A stretch of 64,000 nucleotides of DNA from JAGOEY01 sp017997515 (GTDB lineage: Bacteria; Pseudomonadota; Gammaproteobacteria; Burkholderiales; Burkholderiaceae_C). Position 1 is the first letter of the stretch; each line of letters opens with the position of its first letter. The position numbers were made by a program, and so were the translations under genes. Below, piece by piece: positions 25,531 to 34,502 of the stretch. The stretch spans positions 992,001 through 1,056,000 of the forward strand of contig CP111109.1 of NCBI GenBank assembly GCA_026314275.1, read 5' to 3'. Under the pieces are notes generated by a model. It saw only the letters and a list, made by a program, of their open reading frames with translations. It had not been told where the DNA came from and ran no database searches.

Positions 25531-26181
25531 TCAATCGAGCATGTCAAAACCCTGGGCTTCGACCTGGATGAATGCAGCGGTGAATGTGGCAAGTGCACGG
25601 TAGAAATGCGCATCCGGATGCTGGGCCACGGCGTCACACATGGCGGGCAGCCACGGCTGCAGGTGCTGGCTGAAAAAAACCTGCTGCTGGGTGAGGTTGC
25701 AAACCGCCATGTCGTCCCCCGCAATCAGGTAACGCATGACCTCCGACACATAGGCCACGTGGTCTTCGGTCTCGGACATGGCCTCGTCGCGCGCCAGGCC
25801 CAGGCCTGCGAGGTCGGTGCGCAGCTTGGCCAATGGTTTCTCGTTCAAAAAACCACTCAGGTAGTGTGAGCCAAACAGGTAAACCTCGGGTTTGCCAACA
25901 CCTTCAAACAGCGCCTGGTACTCGGCCTGGATAGCAGTGTCCGGCAGTTCCCGCGCCACACCCACCAGCTGTTGCCAAGGCTCCTGCAAAAAAGCCCCGG
26001 CCGCTGGTGCCTCGGTCACAGCCACGCGCAGGGCGTCCAGCAGATCGGCTGGTGGCACCGCATAAAACAGCTGCGCCAGCAGGCCGTACACCTCAGCACG
26101 TGCGGTTTCTTCGTCCAGCGCGGAGGAGCGTGGTGGCAGCAGTGCATCAGGTGCCTCGGCTTCGTTCAGGGCTGCGCTCAT
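25531..26181 (-). CDS. TorD/DmsD-family molybdoenzyme chaperone
   Basis: The 216-residue, largely helical protein matches the TorD family, whose members bind the Tat leader of a molybdoenzyme and hold it until the cofactor is inserted. The typical segment is YQALFEGVGKPEVYLFGSHY followed by LNEKPLAKLR and later E(T)EDHVAYVSEVMRYLI. The likely client is FdhA. The start overlaps the stop of the multi-ferredoxin gene as ATGA. The gap to the next gene (25403-25530) shows nothing clear. Confidence 0.9.
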   Translation of the reverse strand: MSAALNEAEAPDALLPPRSSALDEETARAEVYGLLAQLFYAVPPADLLDALRVAVTEAPAAGAFLQEPWQQLVGVARELPDTAIQAEYQALFEGVGKPEVYLFGSHYLSGFLNEKPLAKLRTDLAGLGLARDEAMSETEDHVAYVSEVMRYLIAGDDMAVCNLTQQQVFFSQHLQPWLPAMCDAVAQHPDAHFYRALATFTAAFIQVEAQGFDMLD

Positions 26182-28286
26182 AGGTCGGTCACTTTCACTT
26201 CGTTCTGCGCAGAATAAATATCGATCACACGGCAGTCGCTGCACATCTTGAGGCGCTCCAGCGCTTCCCCCTGGAACATCGCATGGCCTGCGAGTTTGCC
26301 CAGCATGGCTTCGATGGCCTTGAGGGTGCCAAACGGTTTGGCGCAGCGCACACAGGCATAGGGCTTGGTTTCGTTCAGCACCCGGGCTTCGCGCCGTGCG
26401 GGGGTGAGCAGCAGGCGTGGTACCAGTGCAATGGCGTTTTCGGGGCAGGTGGTGGCACACAGGCCACATTGCACACAGTTCTTTTCGATGAAGCGCAGTT
26501 GCGGCAGGGCGGCGTTGTCCTGCAGCGCGCTAGCCGGGCAGGCGCTGACACAGCTCAGGCACAAAGTACACGCGTTTTTGTCCACCGTGATGCCGCCCAG
26601 CAGCGCACCGGTGCCGGGTGCACCCGCAGGCAGCGCAATCGCCTCAGGCAATGCATCGGCACCCAGCGGTGCGTGGGTGATCAGGTGGTCGAGCGCCATG
26701 TCCAGCGTGCTGCGTTTTTCCTGCACGGCGGCAAACCGCGCGGCCACGGCAGGCACCCGCTGGCGCGTGGCGGACAAGGCCTGCAGCCCTGCATCCAGCG
26801 CCGCAGCCGTCTCGGCGCGGACCACCCGCAAGTGGGTGCCGGTGTAACCCAGCCCCTGCAGCACCGCCTGGGCCACGGCCATTTGGGATTCCAGCCCACG
26901 CACATAGTCGAGGGCCTCTTCGCCAGTTGTCAGCACCACCACTTGGGACGCACCCTGGGCCACGGCTGACAGCCACAGGTCGATACCGGTGCTGGCGGTG
27001 TGCCACAGCGCCACGGGGATCACGTTGGCAGGCATGCCGTGTAAACGTTTCAGGCGGGCTTCGCGGCCCAACTGCTCCACCAGCTTCTGGCCTTGCTGCT
27101 GGCTGTGCAGCAGCAACACGGCGTCTTTGCCACCGGCTTTGGTATAGGTGCTGAGCAGGGTTTTAAAACGCAGCCCCTGCTCCGCCACGCGGGGGTAGGC
27201 ATAACTCAGCGCGCCGGTCGGGCACACCGTGGTGCAGGCCCCGCAGCCCACACACAGGTTGGGGTTGACGGTGATCTTCTGGCGCGCTTTGTCGCTGCTG
27301 ACGGCCTGGGCCGAGCAGATGTCGATACACGCGTTACACCCCACCTGGGTGTTGCGGCTGTGGGCGCACAGAGACTGTTTGTAGGTGAAGAATTTGGGCT
27401 TCTCGAACTCACCCACCATGCCACGCAGCTTGAGCAATACGTCAGGGCTGTGGCCGTCCCAGCGGAAGTAGCCCTGGGGCGGCGCATGCAGCGTGACCAG
27501 CGGCTGTGCGCCCAGGTCCAGCACCAGGTCAAACGACTCACTCAGCGTGCGCACCTCGCGGCCAAACTGGATGGCACCGGCGGCACCACAGGCCTTGACA
27601 CAGCTCCGGTGCGAGGTGCAACGCGCCAGGTCGATCTGGTAGTCCAGGCCAATCGCACCCTCGGGGCAGGCCTCGACGCAGGCATTACAGCGGGTGCACA
27701 GGTCCAGGTCGATGGGGTTGTCTTGCGTCCACGCGAAGGTGAAAGCCCCCAACCAGCCCGTCAATACCGACGGGCGGCCCGCCAGCACCGGAAAGCGGCG
27801 CTCTTGCAATCCACCCGCCTCACCATCAACACCCGTGGAGAAAATCGTCACATCCAGCGTGTCGCCCAGCAGCAATGCGGCGCGCTCGGCCTGCGCCAGG
27901 GGGCCAACCACCAGCAGGCGGCCTGCACTTTTGTAGGTGACTGTGGGCACGGGCTCGGCGTCGGGCAGACGCGCTGCGGCCAGCAGCGCGGCGAGTTTGG
28001 GGGTGGCACTTTGCGCGTCACGGCTCCAGCCGCCGGTCTCGCGGATGTTGACAAATCGGACGACCGACACCGCACCTTCGGCCTGCTCGGCCAGTGCGGT
28101 GAAGAGTTGTTTTTCCTGGGTGCAGGCCACCACCACGTCGTCGCCCGATTGCAGCGCCTGCAGATACGCACCGGCGTCCCGGCGGCACAGGGTGGAGTGG
28201 AGGGTCAGTTTTTCATCCAGCACCATGCCCAGCGCCTGGGGCTGGAGGGGCATGGTCTGGTTGCAGTCGCAAATCAGCGTGGGCAT
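26178..28286 (-). CDS. Multi-cluster 4Fe-4S ferredoxin protein of formate dehydrogenase loci
   Basis: The 702-residue protein carries many cysteine motifs for iron-sulfur clusters. They are CTRCNACVEACPEG and CTSHRSCVKACG near residues 200-235, CNACIDICS and CVGCGACTTVCPTG near 315-360, CTLCLSCVSACPAS and CVQCGLCATTCPEN near 580-625, and extra CVRC and CSDC pairs near the C-terminus. The part in between resembles a NAD- or flavin-free alpha/beta domain that I cannot name. It is probably a cytoplasmic electron carrier or assembly factor for formate dehydrogenase. The start at 28286 leaves a 74-bp overlap with the upstream DUF3306 gene. Confidence 0.82.
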   Translation of the reverse strand: MPTLICDCNQTMPLQPQALGMVLDEKLTLHSTLCRRDAGAYLQALQSGDDVVVACTQEKQLFTALAEQAEGAVSVVRFVNIRETGGWSRDAQSATPKLAALLAAARLPDAEPVPTVTYKSAGRLLVVGPLAQAERAALLLGDTLDVTIFSTGVDGEAGGLQERRFPVLAGRPSVLTGWLGAFTFAWTQDNPIDLDLCTRCNACVEACPEGAIGLDYQIDLARCTSHRSCVKACGAAGAIQFGREVRTLSESFDLVLDLGAQPLVTLHAPPQGYFRWDGHSPDVLLKLRGMVGEFEKPKFFTYKQSLCAHSRNTQVGCNACIDICSAQAVSSDKARQKITVNPNLCVGCGACTTVCPTGALSYAYPRVAEQGLRFKTLLSTYTKAGGKDAVLLLHSQQQGQKLVEQLGREARLKRLHGMPANVIPVALWHTASTGIDLWLSAVAQGASQVVVLTTGEEALDYVRGLESQMAVAQAVLQGLGYTGTHLRVVRAETAAALDAGLQALSATRQRVPAVAARFAAVQEKRSTLDMALDHLITHAPLGADALPEAIALPAGAPGTGALLGGITVDKNACTLCLSCVSACPASALQDNAALPQLRFIEKNCVQCGLCATTCPENAIALVPRLLLTPARREARVLNETKPYACVRCAKPFGTLKAIEAMLGKLAGHAMFQGEALERLKMCSDCRVIDIYSAQNEVKVTDL

Positions 28287-28848
28287 CGGTAGTGTGGCTG
28301 GCCAGTGGCTCTTCAAAAGAGGCCACCGACTGGCTAGGAAGTGGATTACATACCTCGGACTGTGCCACGTCCGGAGTGGATTCTCCATCCGCATTTACCG
28401 CAACTGAGGGCAGCACGGGGTCTTCCGATGCAGATAGCGCCGCTTTTGCGCCCTCCTCGTCGTCTTCCACCAGCCCCAAGGCCTTGGCGCTCACCATCTG
28501 GCGCAGCACGGACAGCGGCAACGGGGACGGTTTGGTGTAGTCGTCGATGTAAATATCCAGGCCGTCCATCACGTTGAAATGCGGGTCGGTGAACAGGGTT
28601 TTGAGTGCGGCGTTTTTCACGTCCGGTGCCACACCCCGGGCGATGAAGGGCGCAAAGTCGGACTGCAGCGTGAGGGACTGCGCGTCTGCCAGTGTCAGGG
28701 GCGGGGGTTCGGGCGCTGGTGATACCGCCGTTGGGGCAGTGGGTGCAGGCTCCGGCAGTTGCGGCGCGGGCACCGGCTCGTCCAGCGGCAGACCGGCCCG
28801 CTCATCTTGTTTGCGGCGTGACCACCGGCCCAGAAAACCATCAGCCAT
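28213..28848 (-). CDS. DUF3306 protein
   Basis: The 211-residue protein begins MADGFLGRWSRRK, the typical opening of DUF3306 proteins, followed by a Pro/Ala-rich stretch (residues 20-50) and a core with LTLQSDFAPFIARGV and ALKTLFTDPHFNVMDGLDIY. The C-terminal third is low-complexity and overlaps the next gene by 74 bp in another frame, so it may be poorly constrained. The family occurs next to DUF3305 and formate dehydrogenase genes; its function is not established. It overlaps the DUF3305 stop by 8 bp. Confidence 0.85.
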   Translation of the reverse strand: MADGFLGRWSRRKQDERAGLPLDEPVPAPQLPEPAPTAPTAVSPAPEPPPLTLADAQSLTLQSDFAPFIARGVAPDVKNAALKTLFTDPHFNVMDGLDIYIDDYTKPSPLPLSVLRQMVSAKALGLVEDDEEGAKAALSASEDPVLPSVAVNADGESTPDVAQSEVCNPLPSQSVASFEEPLASHTTDAHADLRLQPDHAPPAPGAGHGAG

Positions 28849-29455
28849 GGCCACCTCCTCCACCACCGCCGCCAAACCGCTTGACCGTGCTCACCGTGGC
28901 AGGGTTGCCAAAGCGGTCTTCCAGCGATTTAAAACTCTCGGGCCGTTTGCGGCGTTTGGGCTCCTGCACATGGTGGGCGTCCACAAAAGCCTGCAGCCAC
29001 TGCACCACCTCGGGCGGCGCGGGCACCTGCTCGACCGTCTCCTGCGCATCGAGCCAACGGCCCGCATCGTGGTAACTCAGGCTCACCGCCACCGGGCGCG
29101 CTATCGGCTCTGCGGCCACCGTGGCCTGCTCTTCAACACGCCAGAACACAAACCAACCGGGTGCGTCGGTAGACACGTTCAGGTAATACCCCTCGGCGTC
29201 GTCCCGGTACAGCTCGACCACGATGCCCGGATGCAGCCAGCGCTCTTCGTCGTCCGTTTTGGACAACAAACGCGGCTCCACCCCAAAACTGGCTTCGTTG
29301 GGCACAACGTCGGCCAGCACCCAGCGCATCGGCTGCCAGCGGCTCATTTCGCCTTGGATACGTTCGCGGCGCATCACAACAGCCACCACCAGCGCGGGGC
29401 GGGCGCTGGCTGAGGCATCAGGCGAGGACGGGGAGTTGGACGGATGGAGACTCAT
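28841..29455 (-). CDS. DUF3305 protein
   Basis: The 204-residue cytoplasmic protein has the DUF3305 core: VVMRRERIQGEMSRWQPMRW, then LHPGIVVELYRDDAEGYYLN and GWFVFWRVEE. The last residues are a run of glycines (positions about 193-202). The family travels with DUF3306 in formate dehydrogenase loci and has no known activity. The start overlaps the fdsA stop by 4 bp, so it is translated in step with it. Confidence 0.86.
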   Translation of the reverse strand: MSLHPSNSPSSPDASASARPALVVAVVMRRERIQGEMSRWQPMRWVLADVVPNEASFGVEPRLLSKTDDEERWLHPGIVVELYRDDAEGYYLNVSTDAPGWFVFWRVEEQATVAAEPIARPVAVSLSYHDAGRWLDAQETVEQVPAPPEVVQWLQAFVDAHHVQEPKRRKRPESFKSLEDRFGNPATVSTVKRFGGGGGGGGHG

Positions 29456-32310
29456 GCGCCCATGGTAGCGGGTACGGCCCCGGTGCCATACCCCGCTGCG
29501 GCCTCGGGTGTGCCGCCTGCCATGACCCGCACCGCGCAGTATTTAAATTCAGGAATCTTGCCAAACGGGTCGAGTGCGGCGTGGGTCATCATGTTGGCCG
29601 CCGCTTCATAGTAGGCAAACGGCACAAACACCGCACCCCGTGGTGTGCCATCGTCGCGCCGCACATGGATCGCCACCTCGCCCCGGCGCGACTGCACGGT
29701 GACCACATCCCCCGGGGCCAGCCCCAGCTGCTGCAGATCGTCGGGGTGCATCGAGGCCATGGCGATCGGTTCGATCGCGTCCAGCACCTGGGCGCGGCGG
29801 GTCATGCTGCCGGTGTGCCAGTGCTCCAGCTGCCGCCCGGTGATCAGCACCAGTGGGTAGTCGGCATCAGGCCGCTCGGCCGCCGGCATGATGTCGGCAG
29901 GCACCAGCGTGACACGCCCGGTCGCGGTCGGAAACCGGTCGGTAAACACGATGGGCTGGCCGGGATCTTCCTCGCTCAGGCACGGATAGGTGACGCTCGA
30001 CTCGCGTTCCAGCCGCTCCCAGCTGATGCCGCCAATCACAGCATGCATGGCCTGGCGCATTTCCTCGTACACCGCCGCCACACCCGACTCGTCCCCGGGG
30101 TAGTTCCAGTCCAGGGCTGTGCCGGGTGTGCTGGCCCCCATTCTTTGGGCCAGTTGCTGGATGATCCAGAGATCGGGCCGGGCCTCGCCCGGCGGGTTCA
30201 GTGCACGCCGCCCCATCTGCACCATGCGGTCGGTGTTGCTCACGGTGCCGGTCTTTTCGGGCCAGGCGCTGGCGGGCAGCACCACGTCGGCCAGCCAGGC
30301 GGTTTCGGTCATGAAAATGTCCTGCACCACCATGTGCTGCAGCGAGGCCAGCGCATGGCGGGCGTGGTGCAGGTCGGGGTCACTCATGGCCGGGTTCTCA
30401 CCCATGATGTACATGCCGCGCACCTTGTGCGGGTCGCTCTCAGGGGCCAGCGCTTTGTGCATGATTTCAACCACGGTGTAACCCGGCTGGGCGTCCAGCG
30501 GCGTGCCCCAGAAGTTCTCGAACCACTGGTGCACCGCCGGGTTGTCCACCCGCTGGTAGTTGGGGAACATCATCGGGATCAGCCCGGCGTCACTCGCCCC
30601 CTGCACATTGTTCTGGCCCCGCAGCGGATGCAGGCCGGAGCCGGGTTTGCCGATCTGCCCGGTCACGGTGGCCAGGGCAATCAGGCAGCGCACGTTGTCG
30701 GTGCCGTGGACATGCTGGCTCACGCCCATGCCCCACAGAATCATGGCGCTGGACGCCGTGGCATAGGCGCGTGCCACTTCACGCAGGGTCTGCGCCGCAA
30801 TGCCGCAAATCGGGGCCATGGCCTCGGGGCTGTAGCCTTTGACGTTGTCACGCAGGGCCTCGAAGTTGCTGGCGCGGGTGCGCACAAATGCTTCGTCCAC
30901 CAGGCCTTCGTCGATCACCGTGTGGATCAGTGCGTTGAGCATGGCCACGTCGGTGTCGGCCTTGAACTGCAGCGTGCGCCAGGCGTGTTTGCCGATGTCG
31001 GTGACACGTGGGTCGGCCAGCACAATTTTGGCCCCGGCCTTGGCGGCGTTTTTCATCCAGGTGGCCGCTACCGGGTGGTTGGCCGTGGGGTTGGAGCCAA
31101 TCACCAATATCAGCCCGGCCTGCGCCACATCGGCCACCGGGTTGCTCACTGCCCCCGAGCCCACCCCTTCCAGCAGCGCGGCCACACTGCTGGCGTGGCA
31201 CAGGCGGGTGCAGTGGTCCACGTTGTTGCTGCCAAAACCGGTGCGCACCAGCTTCTGGAACAGATAGGCCTCTTCGTTGCTACCTTTGGCCGAACCAAAC
31301 CCGGCCAGCGCCTTGGGGCCGTGGGTGTCGCGCAACCCGCGCAGACCACCTGCGGCCAGCGCCAGGGCTTCGTCCCAGGTCGCCTCACGGAACACGGACG
31401 ACCAGTCACCCGGCTGTGGGGCCTGGGCCGGGTCTTTGGGCACACCGGGCTTACGGATCAAGGGCACTGTCAGGCGCTGCGGGTGGTGGGCGTAGTCAAA
31501 ACCAAAACGGCCCTTGACACACAGGCGGCTGTGGTTGGCCGGGCCATCACGGCCCTCGACACCGACGATTGTTTCGTCCTTGACCTGGTAGGTCAGCTGG
31601 CAGCCCACACCACAGAACGGGCACACCGAATCCACCTTGCGGTCCACCTGCTGCGAGCCGATCAGTGTCTTGGCGCTGAGTGCGCCCGTGGGGCAGGCCT
31701 GCACACATTCGCCGCAGGCCACACAGCTGCTCTCGGCCATCGGGGCGTCCAGGTCGAACACAATTTTGCTGTCCGCACCGCGCAGGGCGTAACCGATCAC
31801 GTCGTTCACCTGCTCCTCGCGGCAGGCGCGCACGCAGCGGTTGCACTGGATGCAGGCGTCGAGGTTGACGGCCATGGCCGGGTGCGACACGTCGGCAACC
31901 GGTTGCACGCGGCGCAGCGCACGGAGTTCAGGTCGCACTTGCACATCCAGCTGCGCGGCCCAGTCGCTGAGTTCACCGTGCGGCCGGGTCGCGTCGCCAC
32001 CGTTCCACTTGTAGCCCTGGTCCGGCATGTCGGACAGCAGCATCTCTACCACCATCTGCTGGCTCTTGCGCGCACGCGGGCTGCTGGCTTGCACCTCCAT
32101 GCCGGGGGTGACGCTGCGGCAGCAGCTGGGGGCCAGGGTGCGTTCACCCTGGACCTCGACCACACAGGCGCGGCAGTTGCCGTCGGGGCGGTAACCGTCT
32201 TTGAAACACAGGTGCGCAATGTCCACCCCGTGGCGCTGCGCCGCCTTCAAAATCGTCTCGCCGTCCAGCGCCTGCAGCGGCTGGCCGTCGAGCGTAAAAG
32301 TGATGCTCAT
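29452..32310 (-). CDS. fdsA: NAD-dependent formate dehydrogenase alpha subunit (FdsA type)
   Basis: The 952-residue protein oxidises formate to CO2 at a molybdenum centre in the cytoplasm; there is no Tat leader. In order it has a [2Fe-2S] ferredoxin domain (cysteines near residues 36-70, GNCRACVVE), a His-ligated NuoG-like cluster region, two [4Fe-4S] motifs (CIQCNRCVRACR and CVACGECVQACP), the FDH cluster CPFCGVGC, and the molybdopterin domains. The Mo-ligand cysteine is in CTRLCHASSV. Length and order match the FdsA subunit of Cupriavidus and Rhodobacter. It is coupled to the diaphorase gene by ATGA overlap. Confidence 0.95.
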   Translation of the reverse strand: MSITFTLDGQPLQALDGETILKAAQRHGVDIAHLCFKDGYRPDGNCRACVVEVQGERTLAPSCCRSVTPGMEVQASSPRARKSQQMVVEMLLSDMPDQGYKWNGGDATRPHGELSDWAAQLDVQVRPELRALRRVQPVADVSHPAMAVNLDACIQCNRCVRACREEQVNDVIGYALRGADSKIVFDLDAPMAESSCVACGECVQACPTGALSAKTLIGSQQVDRKVDSVCPFCGVGCQLTYQVKDETIVGVEGRDGPANHSRLCVKGRFGFDYAHHPQRLTVPLIRKPGVPKDPAQAPQPGDWSSVFREATWDEALALAAGGLRGLRDTHGPKALAGFGSAKGSNEEAYLFQKLVRTGFGSNNVDHCTRLCHASSVAALLEGVGSGAVSNPVADVAQAGLILVIGSNPTANHPVAATWMKNAAKAGAKIVLADPRVTDIGKHAWRTLQFKADTDVAMLNALIHTVIDEGLVDEAFVRTRASNFEALRDNVKGYSPEAMAPICGIAAQTLREVARAYATASSAMILWGMGVSQHVHGTDNVRCLIALATVTGQIGKPGSGLHPLRGQNNVQGASDAGLIPMMFPNYQRVDNPAVHQWFENFWGTPLDAQPGYTVVEIMHKALAPESDPHKVRGMYIMGENPAMSDPDLHHARHALASLQHMVVQDIFMTETAWLADVVLPASAWPEKTGTVSNTDRMVQMGRRALNPPGEARPDLWIIQQLAQRMGASTPGTALDWNYPGDESGVAAVYEEMRQAMHAVIGGISWERLERESSVTYPCLSEEDPGQPIVFTDRFPTATGRVTLVPADIMPAAERPDADYPLVLITGRQLEHWHTGSMTRRAQVLDAIEPIAMASMHPDDLQQLGLAPGDVVTVQSRRGEVAIHVRRDDGTPRGAVFVPFAYYEAAANMMTHAALDPFGKIPEFKYCAVRVMAGGTPEAAAGYGTGAVPATMGA

Positions 32311-34157
32311 GCGACCTCCTGCGGGAAATACGTCTGCACGCAACGGATCGGATTCGGCGCAGCCTGGCCCAGCCCGCAGATGGACGCGTCACCCATCACG
32401 TCGGCCAGGTCATTCAAGGTGACTGTGTCCCACACCTCGGCCTGCATCAGCCGCGCCGCCTTGGTGGTGCCCACGCGGCAGGGGGTGCACTGGCCGCAGC
32501 TCTCGGCCTCAAAAAATCGCATCACATTCAGCGCCGCATCCCGCGCGCGGTCGTGCTGGCTCAGCACCATCACCGCCGCCGAACCAATGAAACAGCCATA
32601 GGGCTGCAGGGTGTCAAAGTCCAGCGGAATCTGGTTCAGGCGGGCGGGCAGGATGCCGCCCGACGCGCCACCGGGCAGGTAGGCGTACAGCGTGTGGCCG
32701 TCCAGCATGCCGCCGCAGTATTCGTCGATCAGCTCCTGCACGGTGATGCCGGCCGGGGCCAGTTTGACGCCGGGGTAGTTGACCCGCCCACTCACGCTGA
32801 ACGAACGCAGCCCTTTGCGGCCATGGCGGCCAAAACCACTGAACCACTGCGGGCCTTTCTCCAAGATGTCGCGCACCCAGTACAGCGTCTCGAAGTTGTG
32901 CTCCAGGGTGGGCCTGCCAAACAGCCCGACCTGGGCGATGTAGGGCGGGCGCATCCGCGGCTCACCGCGTTTGCCCTCGATACTTTCAATCATGGCCGAC
33001 TCTTCACCGCAGATGTAAGCCCCCGCACCGCGCCGCAGTTCGATCTGCGGTAGTCCACACGGCGGATCAGCACGCAGCCGGGCCAGCTCAGCCTGCAGCA
33101 GCGCGCGGCAGCCGTGGTATTCGTCGCGCAGGTAGAGGTAACACGCGTCCACCCCCACCAGCTGCGCCGCGATCAGCACCCCTTCCAGAAAGCGGTGCGG
33201 GTCGCGCTCCAGATACACCCGGTCTTTGAACGTGCCGGGCTCCCCTTCGTCGATGTTGACGGCCATAAGGCGCGGCCCGGGCTGTTCACGCACGATGCGC
33301 CATTTGCGCCCCGCCGGAAACCCCGCCCCGCCCAGGCCCCGCAGGCCCGAGTTCTCCATCGCCTGGATCAAGCCTTCCGCATCCACCTCCCCCGCCGCCA
33401 GCGCAGCGGCAAGCCGGTAGCCGCCCTGGGCACGGTAGGCGGCGTAACCGGTGAAGGCGGGCACCATGTCAGTGGTTTGAGGCGGTGGCGAGACACTTTT
33501 CTCGGCCCAGTCAGATGCTACAAAATTAATAGCTGACTGCGTATATGGATTGTGCGCTGGAGCCCTATTTTCCTTAAAAACAAGCGCTGCTACGGCTTCG
33601 GGTGTGGCCAGCGGCACCGGCTGCTGGTGCACCACCACCACCGGGGCCTGCTCACAGCGCCCCACACAGGGCACGGCCAGCACGCGAACGCCATTGCCGT
33701 CCCTCCCCGCGCCCAGCAGCACAGGCAACCGCGCCAGCAGATCCTGCGCCCCCGCCATGCTGCAGGCCAGGCTGTCACACACCCGCACCGTCAGGCCCGG
33801 CGCGGCCCCGTCGCCCCGCACGATGTCGAAGTGGTGGTAGAAGCTGGCCACCTCGAACACCTCGGCCATCGGCAGCCGCATCTCGCGCGCCAACGCCACC
33901 AGATGGTGGTCGTGCAGACAGCCAAAGTGGTCGTTCAGCAGGTGTAAATGTTCGATCAGCAGGTCCCGCCGGTGGCCGTCGGCCGGTGCCGGGCCCAGCA
34001 GCAGACGCACCTGCTGCAGCGACGCCTCTTCAGGCTGGCGGCCCTTGAGGCGGCTCTTGCGCCGGATCAGCGCACGCAGGGCATCCGCGCTGGCCGTGGC
34101 AACCACGTTGGAAGCCGGGGCCGCAGCCGGGACTGTGGTGGGGTCTGGGTGGGGCAT
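32307..34157 (-). CDS. fdsB: Fused FdsG-FdsB (NuoE-NuoF-like) NAD-reducing subunit
   Basis: The 616-residue protein joins a thioredoxin-like [2Fe-2S] domain (residues about 25-190, cluster cysteines CDSLAC and CVGRC) to a NuoF-like diaphorase (about 230-610). The latter has the NADH/FMN glycine loop GLGGAGFPAGRKW, the acidic CGEESAMIESIEG region and the [4Fe-4S] ligands CGQCTPCRVGT with a later Cys. It takes electrons from FdsA and reduces NAD+. FdsG and FdsB are separate in Cupriavidus. Residues 193-214, the linker, are encoded by a copy of repeat family 1. It is the first gene of the operon. Confidence 0.93.
   Translation of the reverse strand: MPHPDPTTVPAAAPASNVVATASADALRALIRRKSRLKGRQPEEASLQQVRLLLGPAPADGHRRDLLIEHLHLLNDHFGCLHDHHLVALAREMRLPMAEVFEVASFYHHFDIVRGDGAAPGLTVRVCDSLACSMAGAQDLLARLPVLLGAGRDGNGVRVLAVPCVGRCEQAPVVVVHQQPVPLATPEAVAALVFKENRAPAHNPYTQSAINFVASDWAEKSVSPPPQTTDMVPAFTGYAAYRAQGGYRLAAALAAGEVDAEGLIQAMENSGLRGLGGAGFPAGRKWRIVREQPGPRLMAVNIDEGEPGTFKDRVYLERDPHRFLEGVLIAAQLVGVDACYLYLRDEYHGCRALLQAELARLRADPPCGLPQIELRRGAGAYICGEESAMIESIEGKRGEPRMRPPYIAQVGLFGRPTLEHNFETLYWVRDILEKGPQWFSGFGRHGRKGLRSFSVSGRVNYPGVKLAPAGITVQELIDEYCGGMLDGHTLYAYLPGGASGGILPARLNQIPLDFDTLQPYGCFIGSAAVMVLSQHDRARDAALNVMRFFEAESCGQCTPCRVGTTKAARLMQAEVWDTVTLNDLADVMGDASICGLGQAAPNPIRCVQTYFPQEVA
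33517..33581 (+). repeat. Dispersed repeat family 1 inside the FdsG-FdsB linker
   Basis: The plus strand reads ACAAAATTAATAGCTGACTG, a spacer, GTGCGCTGGAGCCCTATTT and a T/A-rich end. The order and spacing match the intergenic copies. It is translated, on the opposite strand, as residues about 193-214 of the fused subunit. Confidence 0.75.
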
Positions 34158-34502
34158 CTGCCTGGACCTTGTCTCTGGGGTGAATCGTGGGGGCGCTGAA
34201 CTGTGGCGTCACGGCGGCATGCCCGGTCGCGCTTTCGTGCGCGCAGTGTCATTGGCGCGGGGCGGGGGCGTCAAATTCAATCGGTGGATGGGGGGATTCA
34301 GCGGGTGAATGTGGGGTGGGTGTGCTGCGGATGGCATGCATGCAGCCCTGCATACGGCCGCCGCCACGGCCTTGGTGCTGTTCTCGCAGAACTCAAAAAT
34401 GGAGTGGGAATTGCGATCTGGGCAGACACAGTAGAAAGTCACTGTTGGTCAGGGATGCCCATCAAATTTCGTGTAATAGGTTGATTGGCATAACTTTTCA
34501 AG
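34158..34502. promoter_or_regulatory. 345-bp intergenic region upstream of the fds operon
   Basis: No convincing gene is present. The region should contain the fds operon promoter and the end of the restriction cassette transcript. One dyad, ATGCAGCCCTGCAT at 34340-34353, could be an operator; a LysR or other regulator site is a guess. The GC content drops from the fds side towards the cassette side, which marks a likely junction. Confidence 0.35.

Noticed and set aside
25474..25869. Plus-strand frame with CSGECGKC that looks like a cluster-binding protein
   Set aside because: It is opposite the TorD gene and reads from a poor start. The cysteines come from reverse reading of Ala/Thr-rich codons.
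29581..32601. A 1006-codon open frame on the plus strand opposite fdsA
   Set aside because: It is the antisense of a gene with full domain support. The composition is His/Gln/Gly/Arg-rich, as expected for reverse reading of high-GC codons, and no domain is recognisable.
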